Notes: generated from the letters alone by a model not told the origin. DNA of 64,000 nt from Dysosmobacter welbionis (GCF_005121165.3 NZ_CP034413.3:62001-126000), one strand, 5' to 3'. Counted from the first letter of the stretch, positions 27,334 to 36,294 are shown. Program-made: numbers and translations.

Positions 27334-28119
27334 TCACAGTTTCAGATCCTGGGGCAACTCCCGCTCCTGCCGGACAGTGCAGTCCGTCTCACTCCCTGCC
27401 AGATGCAGGATGTGGGCCCGGCACAGCTCCAGCACCGCCAGAAAGGTGGCCACCACCTCGCTGCGGCTGCGGCTGCCCCGAAACAGCAGCAGAAACCGAG
27501 TGACGCCGTGAGTCCTTAGCCGGCTCAGAATCTCCCGGGCCTTGCTCTCCACGGGATAGGGCTCGTGCTGGACGATGCTCTGGAAGGCGGAGCGGGGCGG
27601 CGGCAGGGACCGCTCCGCCCGGCCCTGGATCTCGGCCATGGCCAAGACCAGGTCCGCCGGTGTCTGGTCGTACTCGTAGATCTTTCCCCGCTTCACCGGC
27701 TCCGGCGGACGGGTGAGGATATTCCGTCCGAATTCTCCCATGGGCTCCAGCCGGGCGGCCATGGACTTCACCTTGGCGTAGTTCTCGTTGCGCTTCCGCT
27801 CCTCCAGAGAGGCGATCAGGGCATCCATCTCGCTCTGGGCCTCCTCATCTTCAATGGAGAGAAGCATCCGGGTCTTGATGTACACCAGTTGGGAGGCCAT
27901 GGTGACGAACTCGCTGGCCACCTCCAGATCCATCTCCTGCCGCCGGGCCAGCCACGCCATGTACTGGTCGCAGATCAGGGAGATGGAGATGTCCTGGATC
28001 TCCATTTTGTTCTTGCCCAGCAGATATAGAATCAGGTCCAGAGGGCCCTCAAAGTCCTGCATCTCTTCCTCGGATTTGCTGCGGACCACCTTTTCCAGCT
28101 TGAATACGGGGTTTTGCAA
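27334..28119 (-). CDS. scpA: Segregation and condensation protein A
   Basis: Kleisin subunit linking the SMC heads. A TTG start at 28119 is favoured because GAGGTGA precedes it; upstream TTG 28137 is an alternative. Features: DFEGPLDLILYLL, ISLICDQYMAWL, EFVTMASQLVYIKTRMLL and a C-terminal winged helix (VTRFLLLFRGSRSRSEVVATFLAVLEL). It starts 11 bp after the protease gene and overlaps scpB's possible GTG start. Confidence 0.95.
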   Translation of the reverse strand: MQNPVFKLEKVVRSKSEEEMQDFEGPLDLILYLLGKNKMEIQDISISLICDQYMAWLARRQEMDLEVASEFVTMASQLVYIKTRMLLSIEDEEAQSEMDALIASLEERKRNENYAKVKSMAARLEPMGEFGRNILTRPPEPVKRGKIYEYDQTPADLVLAMAEIQGRAERSLPPPRSAFQSIVQHEPYPVESKAREILSRLRTHGVTRFLLLFRGSRSRSEVVATFLAVLELCRAHILHLAGSETDCTVRQERELPQDLKL

Positions 28120-28129
28120 ACCGTTCACC

Positions 28130-28792
28130 TCAACCAAAAATCAGGGACAACAGGGCACTGTAAATGCCCAGGATGCCCCGGGAGATCAAACTGCTGCCGA
28201 TGCCCACAAAGGACAACACCAACAGCACGACAATGCCGTACCGCTCATACCGCATCAGCGTGATGTACTGCCGGTCCGGCAGAAACGCCGCCAGCACCTT
28301 GGACCCATCCAGCGGCGGGATGGGAATCAAATTGAACAACCCCAGACCGATGGACAGAGGCGCCAGCGTGTACAGGCAGAAGCTGAACACCACGTCCATC
28401 GCCGCAGAATAAGGGGCGTAAAGGTAAATCACCTTACTGATAAGCATTGCCAAAACCGCCAGCACAAAGTTGGAGACGGGTCCCGCCAGGGCGGTCAATG
28501 CCATGCCCTGCTTGGGCTTTCGGAAGTACCGGGGGTCCACCGGCACCGGCTTGGCCCAGCCGAATCCTGCCACGAACATCATCAGCAGGCCGATCCAGTC
28601 GATGTGCCGCAGAGGATTCAGACTCAGGCGGTGCATGGATTTGGCCGTGGGGTCCCCAAGAGCCAGGGCCGCCAGACCGTGGCAAGTCTCGTGGACTGTC
28701 AGGCAGAGAAAAATCGCGGCCACCCGCAACACCGCGTCCAGCAGTGAAGTCAGGTCCAGCGCGGAAAGCAATCCCTGTAAATAGTGCAGCAT
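28130..28792 (-). CDS. Site-2 protease (M50) family intramembrane metallopeptidase
   Basis: 220 aa with five or six membrane helices. The zinc motif HETCH (34-38) and IPIPPLDGSK (the NPxDG-type metal ligand region) mark a rhomboid-shaped S2P peptidase of the YwhC type. The ATG at 28792 is chosen over 28819 because GGGAG sits six bases ahead. It heads the scpA-scpB unit, as in many Firmicutes. Substrate unknown. Confidence 0.92.
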   Translation of the reverse strand: MLHYLQGLLSALDLTSLLDAVLRVAAIFLCLTVHETCHGLAALALGDPTAKSMHRLSLNPLRHIDWIGLLMMFVAGFGWAKPVPVDPRYFRKPKQGMALTALAGPVSNFVLAVLAMLISKVIYLYAPYSAAMDVVFSFCLYTLAPLSIGLGLFNLIPIPPLDGSKVLAAFLPDRQYITLMRYERYGIVVLLVLSFVGIGSSLISRGILGIYSALLSLIFG

Positions 28793-28830
28793 ATTCGTCT
28801 CCCTGTGATGATAACCCAAAAGATAGGAGT

Positions 28831-28859
28831 ATTATACCAGTTTTCCCCCCGCAATACAA
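28831..28859 (-). promoter_or_regulatory. Promoter for the M50-scpAB unit
   Basis: TTGTAT, 17 bp, TATAAT on the minus strand, about 38 bp ahead of the protease start. Confidence 0.8.
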
Positions 28860-28902
28860 GGAAAATCACCGGAATTCAAAGGGCTTTCAGGCGGAAACAA
28901 GC

Positions 28903-28928
28903 GGAGCGGGTGCTTTCGCACCCGCTCC
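28903..28928 (-). terminator. Terminator hairpin after tsf
   Basis: A perfect 11-bp stem with a GAAA loop on the minus strand, 20 bp after the tsf stop, with a weak T-rich tail. Confidence 0.75.
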
Positions 28929-28948
28929 TGATTCAGCTGGCTTAATAA

Positions 28949-29866
28949 TCAGCCCTTCACCATGGAGGCGATCTCCTCAGCGAAGTTCTCCTGCTTCTTC
29001 TCGATGCCCTCGCCCTTCTCAAAGCGGATGGCGTCCTTGAAGGTCACCTTTCCGCCTGCGGCCTTGGCGGCGGAGGCGATATACTGCTCCACGCTCATGG
29101 AGTTGTCCTTCACGAACTCCTGCTGCAGCAGGCAGTTCTCGGAGTAGAACTTGTTCAGCTTGCCCATGACGATCTTCTCCCGCACGGCCTCGGGCTTGGA
29201 GGCCATCTTGGGATCGTTCTCCATCTGGACCATCATGATCTTCTTCTCCTCGTCCAGGACGTCCTGGCCCACCTGAGACTTGTCCCAGAAGCGGGGGTTC
29301 AGAGCGGCAATCTGCATGGCCACGTCCTTGCCGATCTCCTCCACCTTCTCAGCGGGCAGGTCGGACTCCAGGTTCACCAGCACACCGATCTTGCCGCCGG
29401 CGTGCACATAGGGCACGGAGACGTTCTCGGCGAAGCGGGCGAAGCGGCGGACCTTGATGTTCTCGCCGATCACCAGCACCATCTCCTGCTGCTGCTGGGT
29501 GACGGTCAGGTCGGTGCCGACGTACTTGCACTCCATCAGCGCGTCCAGGTCGGCGGGAGCCTCCTTGGCCACAGTGGCGGCCACGCCCTTGACGAAGTCC
29601 ACGAACTTCTCGTTCTTGCCCACGAAGTCGGTCTCGGCGTTGACCTCGACCACCACGCCCACGCCGTCGATGACGGCGGCATAGGCCATACCCTCGGCGG
29701 CAATGCGGCCGGCCTTCTTGGCGGAGGCGGCCATGCCCTTCTCGCGCAGCCACTCCACGGCCTTGTCCATATCGCCGTCGGAGGCGGTCAGCGCCTTCTT
29801 GCAATCCATCATGCCCACGCCGGTCATCTCGCGCAGGTTCTTTACATCAGCTGCGGTAAAAGCCAT
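28949..29866 (-). CDS. tsf: Translation elongation factor Ts
   Basis: Nucleotide exchange factor for EF-Tu. 305 aa. The start at 29866 gives MAFTAADVKNLREMTGVGMMDCKKAL, with GGAGG ahead. The TDFVGKN motif (NAETDFVGKNEKF) and two core subdomains are present. rpsB-tsf pairing is near universal; 51 bp separate the genes. Confidence 0.97.
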   Translation of the reverse strand: MAFTAADVKNLREMTGVGMMDCKKALTASDGDMDKAVEWLREKGMAASAKKAGRIAAEGMAYAAVIDGVGVVVEVNAETDFVGKNEKFVDFVKGVAATVAKEAPADLDALMECKYVGTDLTVTQQQQEMVLVIGENIKVRRFARFAENVSVPYVHAGGKIGVLVNLESDLPAEKVEEIGKDVAMQIAALNPRFWDKSQVGQDVLDEEKKIMMVQMENDPKMASKPEAVREKIVMGKLNKFYSENCLLQQEFVKDNSMSVEQYIASAAKAAGGKVTFKDAIRFEKGEGIEKKQENFAEEIASMVKG

Positions 29867-29917
29867 TTTGAATTCCTCCAAACAGTTTTGGTATATACGC
29901 GCAAATGCAGGCGCAGA

Positions 29918-30658
29918 TTACTCAGCGTCGGCAGCAGCCTCTTCAGAGGCGGCCTCAGCGGTCTGCTCACCCTGCTTGCCCTCCAGCACGGCGTTGGCCA
30001 TGATGGAGGAGATCAGCTTGATGGCGCGGATGGCGTCGTCGTTGCCGGGGATCACATAATCGATCTCATCGGGATCGCAGTTGGTATCGGCGATGGCCAC
30101 CACGGGAATACCCAGCTTGTGGGCCTCGGCGATGGCGTTGCGCTCCTTGCGGGTGTCCACGATGAACAGGGCGCCGGGCAGCTTCTTCATTTCCTTCACG
30201 CCGCCCAGGTACTTCTCCAGCTTGGCGATCTCGCCCAGGTGCTTCATGACTTCCTTCTTGGGCAGCATGTCGAAGGTGCCGTCCTCCTGCATGGTCTTCA
30301 GCTGGTTCAGCCGGTCCACACGGGTGCGCATGGTCTTGAAGTTGGTCATCATGCCGCCCAGCCACCGGGCATTCACATAGAACTGGCCGCAACGGGTGGC
30401 CTCCTCGCGGATGGCCTCCTGCGCCTGCTTCTTGGTGCCCACGAACAGCAGGGACTGGCCGCTCTCAGACAGCTGACGGACGAAGCTGTATGCCTCCTCC
30501 AGCTTGCGGACGGTCTTCTGCAGGTCCACGATATAGATGCCGTTGCGCTCCGTGTAGATATAGGGAGCCATCTTGGGGTTCCAACGGCGGGTCTGGTGAC
30601 CGAAGTGGACGCCCGCCTCCAGCAGGGCCTTCATGGATACGACGCTAGAATTTGCCAT
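29918..30658 (-). CDS. rpsB: 30S ribosomal protein S2
   Basis: 246 aa S2. The ATG at 30658 gives [30 protein letters not shown], with GGAGG ahead. The body contains [20 protein letters not shown] and [13 protein letters not shown]; the tail is Glu/Ala-rich. A leader of about 120 nt separates it from its promoter; in many bacteria this leader is a site of S2 feedback, not shown here. Confidence 0.97.
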   Translation of the reverse strand: MANSSVVSMKALLEAGVHFGHQTRRWNPKMAPYIYTERNGIYIVDLQKTVRKLEEAYSFVRQLSESGQSLLFVGTKKQAQEAIREEATRCGQFYVNARWLGGMMTNFKTMRTRVDRLNQLKTMQEDGTFDMLPKKEVMKHLGEIAKLEKYLGGVKEMKKLPGALFIVDTRKERNAIAEAHKLGIPVVAIADTNCDPDEIDYVIPGNDDAIRAIKLISSIMANAVLEGKQGEQTAEAASEEAAADAE

Positions 30659-30782
30659 AGTTGTGTGTTCCTCCAATTTCAATTTAGTTGGTCCTCCGGC
30701 GGTTTCATCCCCCCTGCCAACCCGGCCGTTTTGGGCCCCGGGCACAGACAGAAAGTCGACGCACCGTGCGGAATGCTGAAAT

Positions 30783-30811
30783 ATAGTATCACAATCCAGT
30801 GTGCAATGCAA
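30783..30811 (-). promoter_or_regulatory. Promoter for rpsB-tsf
   Basis: TTGCAT, 17 bp, TACTAT on the minus strand, about 120 nt before the rpsB start. Confidence 0.8.
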
Positions 30812-30891
30812 GTATTTTTTCCCAAAAGCCGTGTAAAATTCCCGGTTTTGTCCGAATTTGTCCGAGTTCCCCAGCAGCCCCCCATTTGTTG

Positions 30892-30920
30892 TTGCGCCGC
30901 GCCTGTCTGTCTGCTATAAT
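30892..30920 (+). promoter_or_regulatory. Promoter for the TPR/DUF4261 gene
   Basis: TTGCGC, 17 bp and a perfect TATAAT, 60 bp ahead of the start. Confidence 0.75.
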
Positions 30921-30979
30921 GACCAAAATCCCATTTTCAGTTTATATAAAAACGCGGCAGATCAGAAAGGAGCACATGG

Positions 30980-32809
30980 ATGGACACTGAAAAGCAGAAA
31001 TCATCTCCGGGTGGAACGGTTCCCGGTGAAAAGGTTCCGCCGGTCCTGATGGCGGAGGATGTGGCGGCACTGGAGGAACTGTGCGGAGACGTCTCCGGCT
31101 ACTTTTACAAAATGCTGGACTACCTAGACCAGCGGGTCCGGGACGGTGTGCGTCAGGGAGAGTTCACGGAGGAGCAGGCCCGGGGCGATCTGGATCTTGC
31201 CCTGTGGTACGCCTATGCCTGCAACAACATCGACGACTATGACTACTATTATAAAGCTGCCCAGTGGATGCCCGCCTCGGAACCGGCGGCGGAGGCGGCC
31301 GGGAGCGGGATCTGGTACTATCGCTACGCCTGCGCCCTGATGTACTGCGGCCGCTTGGAGGAGGCCCGGCATTATGCGGAGACCGGCGTGTCCCTGGACC
31401 CGGAGTATCCCTGGGGCTGGCTGGAGACCGCCAAGCTCCGGGCTCACTTCGGCGATGCGTCCGGTGCTCTGGAGGCGGTGGACCGGGGGCTGGCTCTGGT
31501 GCCTGGGGACTACGAGTTCACCACCCTCCGTCGGGAGATCCAGGAGGGCCGGACTCTGGAGGAGATGGAGTTCCACTGGATCGATCCGGAGTGCGACGCG
31601 GTTCTGCAGGCCGGCGGAGACGAAAACGAGGCGGAAAAGCGGCTGTCCATCGCCGGGATCTGCTGCGATCCGGAGAACCTCGCCGCCATCAAGACCGCCC
31701 TCTCCCCCACGGAGTGGGAGGCGGACGCCCCCTACTGCACTTTCCGGCTGCCCTATCAGAACGGCAGCCTGCTGGGGCGTTTCTTCATGAACGAGGCGGC
31801 GCTGTCCAAGTTTCCCCTCTCCTGGGTCCGTGAGTTTGTGCGCCGGCTGCCGGAGCTGGACCGCCGGGGCCGAACCTTCCTGGCCGCCCAGGCGGGGCTG
31901 GGAACGGAGGGACTATCCCTGGAATGGTTCGCGGTCCATCCGGACCGGACGATGCGCCTGTGTTACATCCGGGGGCAGGACCAGCAGATGGTCCTGTTCG
32001 ACAGGGATTTCTCCCTTTGCAGCGAGGACCGGCAGCCCGCCCTGACCCGGCCGGAGGGCGGCGCCTTCCTGGCCTTTGTCCTACTGGAAGCGCCTGCCTG
32101 GGACCCGGACCAGTTCCGCCGGGATCTGCGGGATCTGTACGGCATCCCCTGCCTCACAGAGGCGGAGGAATCTGAAGACGGCGGCAGCACCCTGACCTTT
32201 GAGGTCAGTGGAATGCTGGCGGCGGTCTGCCTATACCCATTCCCTGTGCCCCACGGCGAGGCGGAGGAAAACGCCGCCCACAACTACCTGTGGCCGGAGG
32301 CAGCGGAATCTGCTGCCCGCCACCGGGGCCAGCTGTTGGTGACCGTCCTGCCCCGGGAGGAATCCGTCCGAGAGGCGGCCATACTCCAGGTGAAGCTGGT
32401 GTGTGCCGCCTGCCGCCAGCGCGGAACGCTGGGTGTCTACGCCAACGGCACCGTGTACCAGCCGGAGTTCTATCTTAACGCGTCTCAACCCATGGAGGAC
32501 GGGGAGCTGCCCCTGCTGGATCTGGTGTGGATGGGCCTCTACCGCCGGGAAGAGGGCCTGTGCGGCTACACTGACGGCCTTGCGGCCTTCGGCAAGGAGG
32601 AGATAGAGGTTCTGGACACCCAGGCTGCCCCGGGTGACCTGCACAGCTTCCTGTTGGATCTGGCCAGCTATGTATTGGAGGAGGATGTCACCTTCCACGA
32701 CGGGGAGACCATCGGCTTTACCGAGGGGCAGTATCTGCCCATCTCCCGCAGCGCCGGTGTCTGGCACGACGGCATGACGCTGAAGATCAGCTATCCGGAG
32801 GAGCCGTGA
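30980..32809 (+). CDS. TPR-like protein with C-terminal DUF4261 domain
   Basis: 609 aa, no signal peptide or membrane helix, so probably cytoplasmic. Residues about 50-190 form TPR-like helical pairs (YYRYACALMYCGRLEEARHY, PWGWLETAKLRAHFGDASGA). The middle (about 230-440) has no recognised domain. The C-terminal 170 residues resemble DUF4261 (AHNYLWPEAAESAARHRGQL to GFTEGQYLPISRSAG). AAAGGAG lies nine bases before the ATG. It is a lone plus-strand unit with a strong promoter and a shared terminator. Function unknown; DUF4261 proteins occur in mixed contexts. Confidence 0.75.
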   Translation: MDTEKQKSSPGGTVPGEKVPPVLMAEDVAALEELCGDVSGYFYKMLDYLDQRVRDGVRQGEFTEEQARGDLDLALWYAYACNNIDDYDYYYKAAQWMPASEPAAEAAGSGIWYYRYACALMYCGRLEEARHYAETGVSLDPEYPWGWLETAKLRAHFGDASGALEAVDRGLALVPGDYEFTTLRREIQEGRTLEEMEFHWIDPECDAVLQAGGDENEAEKRLSIAGICCDPENLAAIKTALSPTEWEADAPYCTFRLPYQNGSLLGRFFMNEAALSKFPLSWVREFVRRLPELDRRGRTFLAAQAGLGTEGLSLEWFAVHPDRTMRLCYIRGQDQQMVLFDRDFSLCSEDRQPALTRPEGGAFLAFVLLEAPAWDPDQFRRDLRDLYGIPCLTEAEESEDGGSTLTFEVSGMLAAVCLYPFPVPHGEAEENAAHNYLWPEAAESAARHRGQLLVTVLPREESVREAAILQVKLVCAACRQRGTLGVYANGTVYQPEFYLNASQPMEDGELPLLDLVWMGLYRREEGLCGYTDGLAAFGKEEIEVLDTQAAPGDLHSFLLDLASYVLEEDVTFHDGETIGFTEGQYLPISRSAGVWHDGMTLKISYPEEP

Positions 32810-32827
32810 CCGCTCCGCCGGCATACG

Positions 32828-32863
32828 CAAATGCCCCCGCGGTGAAAGCCGCGGGGGCATTTG
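32828..32863. terminator. Bidirectional hairpin between DUF4261 gene and ylmC
   Basis: A perfect 15-bp inverted repeat with a 6-base loop lies between two convergent genes and can serve both. The T tract is short on each side. Confidence 0.8.
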
Positions 32864-33148
32864 TCAGCAACGCTTGCGCCGCTTCCGCTCCAGGCGGGGA
32901 TCCCGCCGCTGAAAGGGCTTGTCGATGAGGATGATGTCGTCTCCGATCCGCTGGATGCACTCCCAGGGGATGTAGAACTCCTCCCCCCTGCCGAACAGGC
33001 CGAAAAAGCGGCCCGGGCCGTAGACGATGATGGCTACCACCTGCCCCTCCGGCACCCGCACGTCCAGGTCCGACACGTAGCCCAGGCGGCAGCCGTCGCA
33101 GACGTTGATGACCTCCTTGCACCGGAAATCCCGGATCCTGCACTGCAC
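32864..33148 (-). CDS. ylmC: YlmC/YmxH family PRC-barrel sporulation protein
   Basis: 94 aa PRC-barrel protein. A GTG start at 33148 with GGGGGTGA ahead gives VQCRIRDFRCKEVINVCDG, the usual family start. Conserved: GYVSDLDVRVPEG, GPGRFFGLFG and IPWECIQRIGDDIILID. In Bacillus it lies next to sigG; here it is divergent from sigG across 156 bp. The exact role is not established. Confidence 0.9.
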   Translation of the reverse strand: MQCRIRDFRCKEVINVCDGCRLGYVSDLDVRVPEGQVVAIIVYGPGRFFGLFGRGEEFYIPWECIQRIGDDIILIDKPFQRRDPRLERKRRKRC

Positions 33149-33238
33149 CGCGCTCACCCCCTGCCTTGAGACTATGCAGTGGACGGAATGTCCCAACACT
33201 GTTTTATGCAGACGGGCAGAAAGCGACAAAAGCTTCCA

Positions 33239-33268
33239 GTATAGGAAAAAAGCCCTCCGGCCATACTG
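33239..33268 (+). promoter_or_regulatory. Candidate forespore (sigma-G/sigma-F) promoter for sigG
   Basis: GTATA, 18 bp, CATACTG, 37 bp ahead of the sigG ATG. This fits the sigma-G pattern GHATR-18-CATWHTA with one mismatch. No sigma-A-type match was seen nearby. Autoregulation of sigG is known in Bacillus. Confidence 0.6.
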
Positions 33269-33304
33269 AACTCATGAAGTTTCAGGGTTTGAGGGGGCAC
33301 AGCC

Positions 33305-34075
33305 ATGCAGGGCAAGGTGGAGATCGCGGGCGTCAACACGGCAAAGCTGAAGGTGTTGAAAAACGAGGAGACCATGGAACTCCTGCGCCGCACCAAGGCC
33401 GGGGACCAGGAGGCCCGCCGGGAACTGATCGAGGGAAATCTGCGGCTGGTGCTCTCCGTCATCCAGCGCTTCGCCGGCCGGGGCGAGAACGCCGACGACC
33501 TGTTTCAGGTGGGCTGCGTGGGGCTCATCAAGGCCATCGATAACTTTGACATCAATCAGCCGGTGCGGTTTTCCACCTACGGCGTGCCCATGATCATCGG
33601 CGAGATCCGCCGATATCTCCGGGACAACAGCGCCATCCGGGTGTCCCGCTCCATGCGGGACACGGCCTATAAAGTCCTGCAGGTCCGGGACAAGTACCTG
33701 GCGGAAAACCAGCGGGAGCCCACGGTGGAACAGATCGCCCAGGAGCTGGGCATCCCCCGGGAGGAAGTGGTCTTCGCCATGGACGCCATCGTGGATCCCG
33801 TGTCGCTGTACGAGCCGGTATACTCCGACGGCGGCGACGCCATCTGCGTCATGGACCAGGTCAGCGACACCCGGAACACCGACGAGGCCTGGACGGACCG
33901 CATCGCCCTGAAAGAGGCCATGAAGCGGCTGGATGACCGGGAGCGGCGCATCCTCTCCCTGCGGTTCTACGAGGGAAAGACCCAGATGGAGGTCAGCGCG
34001 GAGGTCGGCATCTCCCAGGCTCAGGTGAGCCGGCTGGAGAAGGGCGCCATCAACACCATCAAAAAAAATATATGA
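33305..34075 (+). CDS. sigG: RNA polymerase sporulation sigma factor SigG
   Basis: Late forespore sigma factor, 256 aa. The N-terminus MQGKVEIAGVNTAKLKVL is a SigG hallmark. Region 2 (LVLSVIQRFAGRGENADDLFQVGCVGLIKAIDNFDI), region 3 and region 4 (FYEGKTQMEVSAEVGISQAQ) are complete. A likely sigma-G-type promoter precedes it, and a strong terminator follows. Its presence marks the organism as a spore former. Confidence 0.97.
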   Translation: MQGKVEIAGVNTAKLKVLKNEETMELLRRTKAGDQEARRELIEGNLRLVLSVIQRFAGRGENADDLFQVGCVGLIKAIDNFDINQPVRFSTYGVPMIIGEIRRYLRDNSAIRVSRSMRDTAYKVLQVRDKYLAENQREPTVEQIAQELGIPREEVVFAMDAIVDPVSLYEPVYSDGGDAICVMDQVSDTRNTDEAWTDRIALKEAMKRLDDRERRILSLRFYEGKTQMEVSAEVGISQAQVSRLEKGAINTIKKNI

Positions 34076-34079
34076 GCAG

Positions 34080-34110
34080 GCGGGGCCGGGAAACCGGCCC
34101 CGCTGTCTTT
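34080..34110. terminator. Terminator after sigG
   Basis: A perfect 10-bp GC stem with a GAAA loop, then TGTCTTT on the plus strand, between sigG and the convergent lipoprotein gene. Confidence 0.85.
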
Positions 34111-35695
34111 ACGTCTCAGAGGCTTCTGTTGTCTCCGTCGGTGAGAGCCCGTTAAAGAAGCTCCCGCCATCCGACAAAGTGAATGTCTTGGACAGGCCCG
34201 CGGCGCTCTGGCCGCCCTCTCCGCCGCCGGGGCCGCGGCCGCCTGCGGGAGATTCCCTACCGTCAGGCTCCATTTCCCCATCCGGGCGCTCAGGGGGATC
34301 GTCCGGAACTTCACTGCCAGCGTTCTCCGGCACCTCGCCCTCCGGCGCCTGCCAGGGATCCAAGTCCGCGGGAGGCGCCTCACCGCCCATGTGCCGACCG
34401 CCGCCGGGGCTGCCCACGCCGTCGGACATGGTGCCGGCCAGTTGGGTGTCTCCCTGCCACAGGGTGTAGTCCCCTGCCGTCAGGTCCGGGGAGGACACCA
34501 CCAGACAGGTGAAGTCGTTTGCCGGCGTCCAGGTGCCCACAGTCTCCCCGTCGGCGTTTTGCAGGGTATAGGTCTGGCCGCCGTTCTGCCGGGATGCAAA
34601 GGAGAACACCACATAGTTCTGGGCCCCGCCGTCGATTTGGTCATACATATTGCCGGAGGCCGCTACTGTGCCGCCGTTGATGGTGATGCCCATGGTGGCG
34701 TCGATACCCGCGTCCCCGCTGTCGGAGCAGGCCGCGGCGGTGACGGCGCCGCCGTTGATTACCAGCCAGCCGTTGGAGTCGATGCTGTCGCCTTCGCCGG
34801 TCTCGCCGGCGACCTGAATGTTCACGGAACCGCCGTTGACAGTGGTGACGGATACATTGTCCTCATTGGTGTTGATGCCGTCATTGCCGGAGGTGATGTT
34901 GATGGTGCCGCCGTTGATGGTGAGGTGCAGCTCCGTGTCCAGCCCCTCATTGTCGGCGGTGATGTTCAGCACACCAGTGCCGGCCTCACCCCCGTCCACA
35001 TTCATGGACATCTTGGAGTAAAATGCGCCGTCGTATTTGTGGAGCTTCTCGCTGTCCTCCACGGTCATTCCGTCCTCGCTGAGCACCACGCTGTCCGGGT
35101 CGTAGATCCGGGCCACATAGGAGCCGGTGACGTTGTTGATAGTACCGTCAGCAATCAGCACGTTGGCACCGGCGGCGGAGGTGTCCACGGTCTCCGAGGC
35201 GGTGTCCTCGTCTGTGCTGCCGCACTCATAGACGTTATAGAAAATCACCGCCGGGGCCACAGTGCAGGTGATGTCCACGCCGTTCAGGATCAGCGTCACC
35301 ACTGCCGCCGGGTCGTCCTCCGCGTCCTCCCCCAGGTCCACAGCGATCTGTCCTGCGGACAGGGTGCCGCTGAGGGCGTAGGTGCCGGGTTGTGTGATGT
35401 GGACCACCGTGTGGGCCTCCGCCTCTTCGGCGGTGTGTTCGTCGGCCTCCGTGCCCTCGCCGTAGGTGAAGTCGCGGCCGGATTCATAGCAGACAATGTC
35501 ATGGGCCGTGTGGACGGCGGCTGACTCGTCTGTGGAGACCGCCTTCCCGTCCACAATAATGCCGTCATCCGAGAGGACGATGGAAACAGCGTCCGGAAAT
35601 TCCTGCGCGGCCGTCTCGCGGCCCTGCGCGCCGCAGCCAGAAAGCGCGGCCGCAGCCATCGCCAGCCCCAGCAAGAGAGAAGCAATTCGTTTCAT
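34109..35695 (-). CDS. Carbohydrate-binding-type lipoprotein, DUF4353 (Cthe_2159-like)
   Basis: 528 aa lipoprotein: signal peptide with lipobox LSGC (Cys21). Residues about 100-400 form the right-handed beta-helix pattern of the DUF4353/Cthe_2159 family (repeated INGGTINI-, INGGAV-, NGGSVNI-type rungs), a family whose founder binds polygalacturonic acid. The last 100 residues are rich in Pro, Glu, Asp and Gly and are probably disordered. It is a single-gene unit. Binding to uronic polymers is inferred from the family. Confidence 0.85.
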   Translation of the reverse strand: MKRIASLLLGLAMAAAALSGCGAQGRETAAQEFPDAVSIVLSDDGIIVDGKAVSTDESAAVHTAHDIVCYESGRDFTYGEGTEADEHTAEEAEAHTVVHITQPGTYALSGTLSAGQIAVDLGEDAEDDPAAVVTLILNGVDITCTVAPAVIFYNVYECGSTDEDTASETVDTSAAGANVLIADGTINNVTGSYVARIYDPDSVVLSEDGMTVEDSEKLHKYDGAFYSKMSMNVDGGEAGTGVLNITADNEGLDTELHLTINGGTINITSGNDGINTNEDNVSVTTVNGGSVNIQVAGETGEGDSIDSNGWLVINGGAVTAAACSDSGDAGIDATMGITINGGTVAASGNMYDQIDGGAQNYVVFSFASRQNGGQTYTLQNADGETVGTWTPANDFTCLVVSSPDLTAGDYTLWQGDTQLAGTMSDGVGSPGGGRHMGGEAPPADLDPWQAPEGEVPENAGSEVPDDPPERPDGEMEPDGRESPAGGRGPGGGEGGQSAAGLSKTFTLSDGGSFFNGLSPTETTEASET

Positions 35696-35774
35696 TGCAG
35701 CAAATCCTTTCCGTCAAGATGGAGGCAGTCTATCATGGATTTCTGAATTTCCACTGAAAAAAGGAGGAAAAAAA

Positions 35775-35803
35775 TTGACCTTTTCACAAGTTCGGAGTAA
35801 GCT
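35775..35803 (+). promoter_or_regulatory. Candidate promoter for the thioesterase gene
   Basis: TTGACC, 17 bp, TAAGCT (imperfect -10), 35 bp before the thioesterase start. Confidence 0.5.
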
Positions 35804-35838
35804 GAAAGCAAGTCATCAAAAACGAGGAGACCGCACAC

Positions 35839-36249
35839 ATGGACTACAAAAAGCTCAGAGACACCCGGAACAGCTCCAACCCCTTCGCCCAGCGGCTGGG
35901 GATCTTTGTGGAGGAGATCGGCCCCGGCTACGCCCGGGCGGTAAAGGACATCACGGCGGAGGACGCCAACCCTGTGGGGGTTGCCCACGGGGGCTGCTAC
36001 TTCTCCCTGGCAGACACGGCCTGCGGCTCCGCCATGGCCTCCCACGGATATTATGCCGTGACGGTGAACGCCTCCTACAACTTTCTCCGCAGCGCCAAGC
36101 TGGGGGACCATCTGGTGGCAGAGGCCCGGGAGACCAAGCCCGGCCGAACTCTCTGCTTTTACGAGGTGGAGATCCGGGACCAGGCGGGGACGCTGCTGGG
36201 GAACGGATCCTTCACCTTCTACAAGCTGGACCGGGAGATCCCGCTGTGA
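35839..36249 (+). CDS. PaaI-type hotdog acyl-CoA thioesterase
   Basis: 136 aa, a single hotdog-fold domain of the PaaI/YbgC group. Family features: NPFAQRLGIFVEEIGPGYARA, then NPVGVAHGGCYFSLADTACGSA with the catalytic region on the long helix. Predicted to hydrolyse an acyl-CoA, perhaps aryl- or hydroxyaryl-CoA; the substrate is not visible. GAGGAG precedes the ATG. Confidence 0.88.
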   Translation: MDYKKLRDTRNSSNPFAQRLGIFVEEIGPGYARAVKDITAEDANPVGVAHGGCYFSLADTACGSAMASHGYYAVTVNASYNFLRSAKLGDHLVAEARETKPGRTLCFYEVEIRDQAGTLLGNGSFTFYKLDREIPL

Positions 36250-36260
36250 GAAGCGCATAC

Positions 36261-36288
36261 AAAAAGACCGCCCTTCGGCGGTCTTTTT
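36261..36288. terminator. Bidirectional terminator between thioesterase and glnS
   Basis: A 12-bp stem (AAAAAGACCGCC and its complement) with a 4-base loop and T tracts on both strands, serving two convergent genes. Confidence 0.92.
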
Positions 36289-36294
36289 GTATGC

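Larger units (their letters stand above)
30659..30979. other. Divergent intergenic region between rpsB and the TPR/DUF4261 gene
   Basis: 321 bp without a gene. It holds the rpsB leader, back-to-back promoters for rpsB (minus) and the DUF4261 gene (plus), and the AT-rich centre between them. Nothing else is recognisable. Confidence 0.7.
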
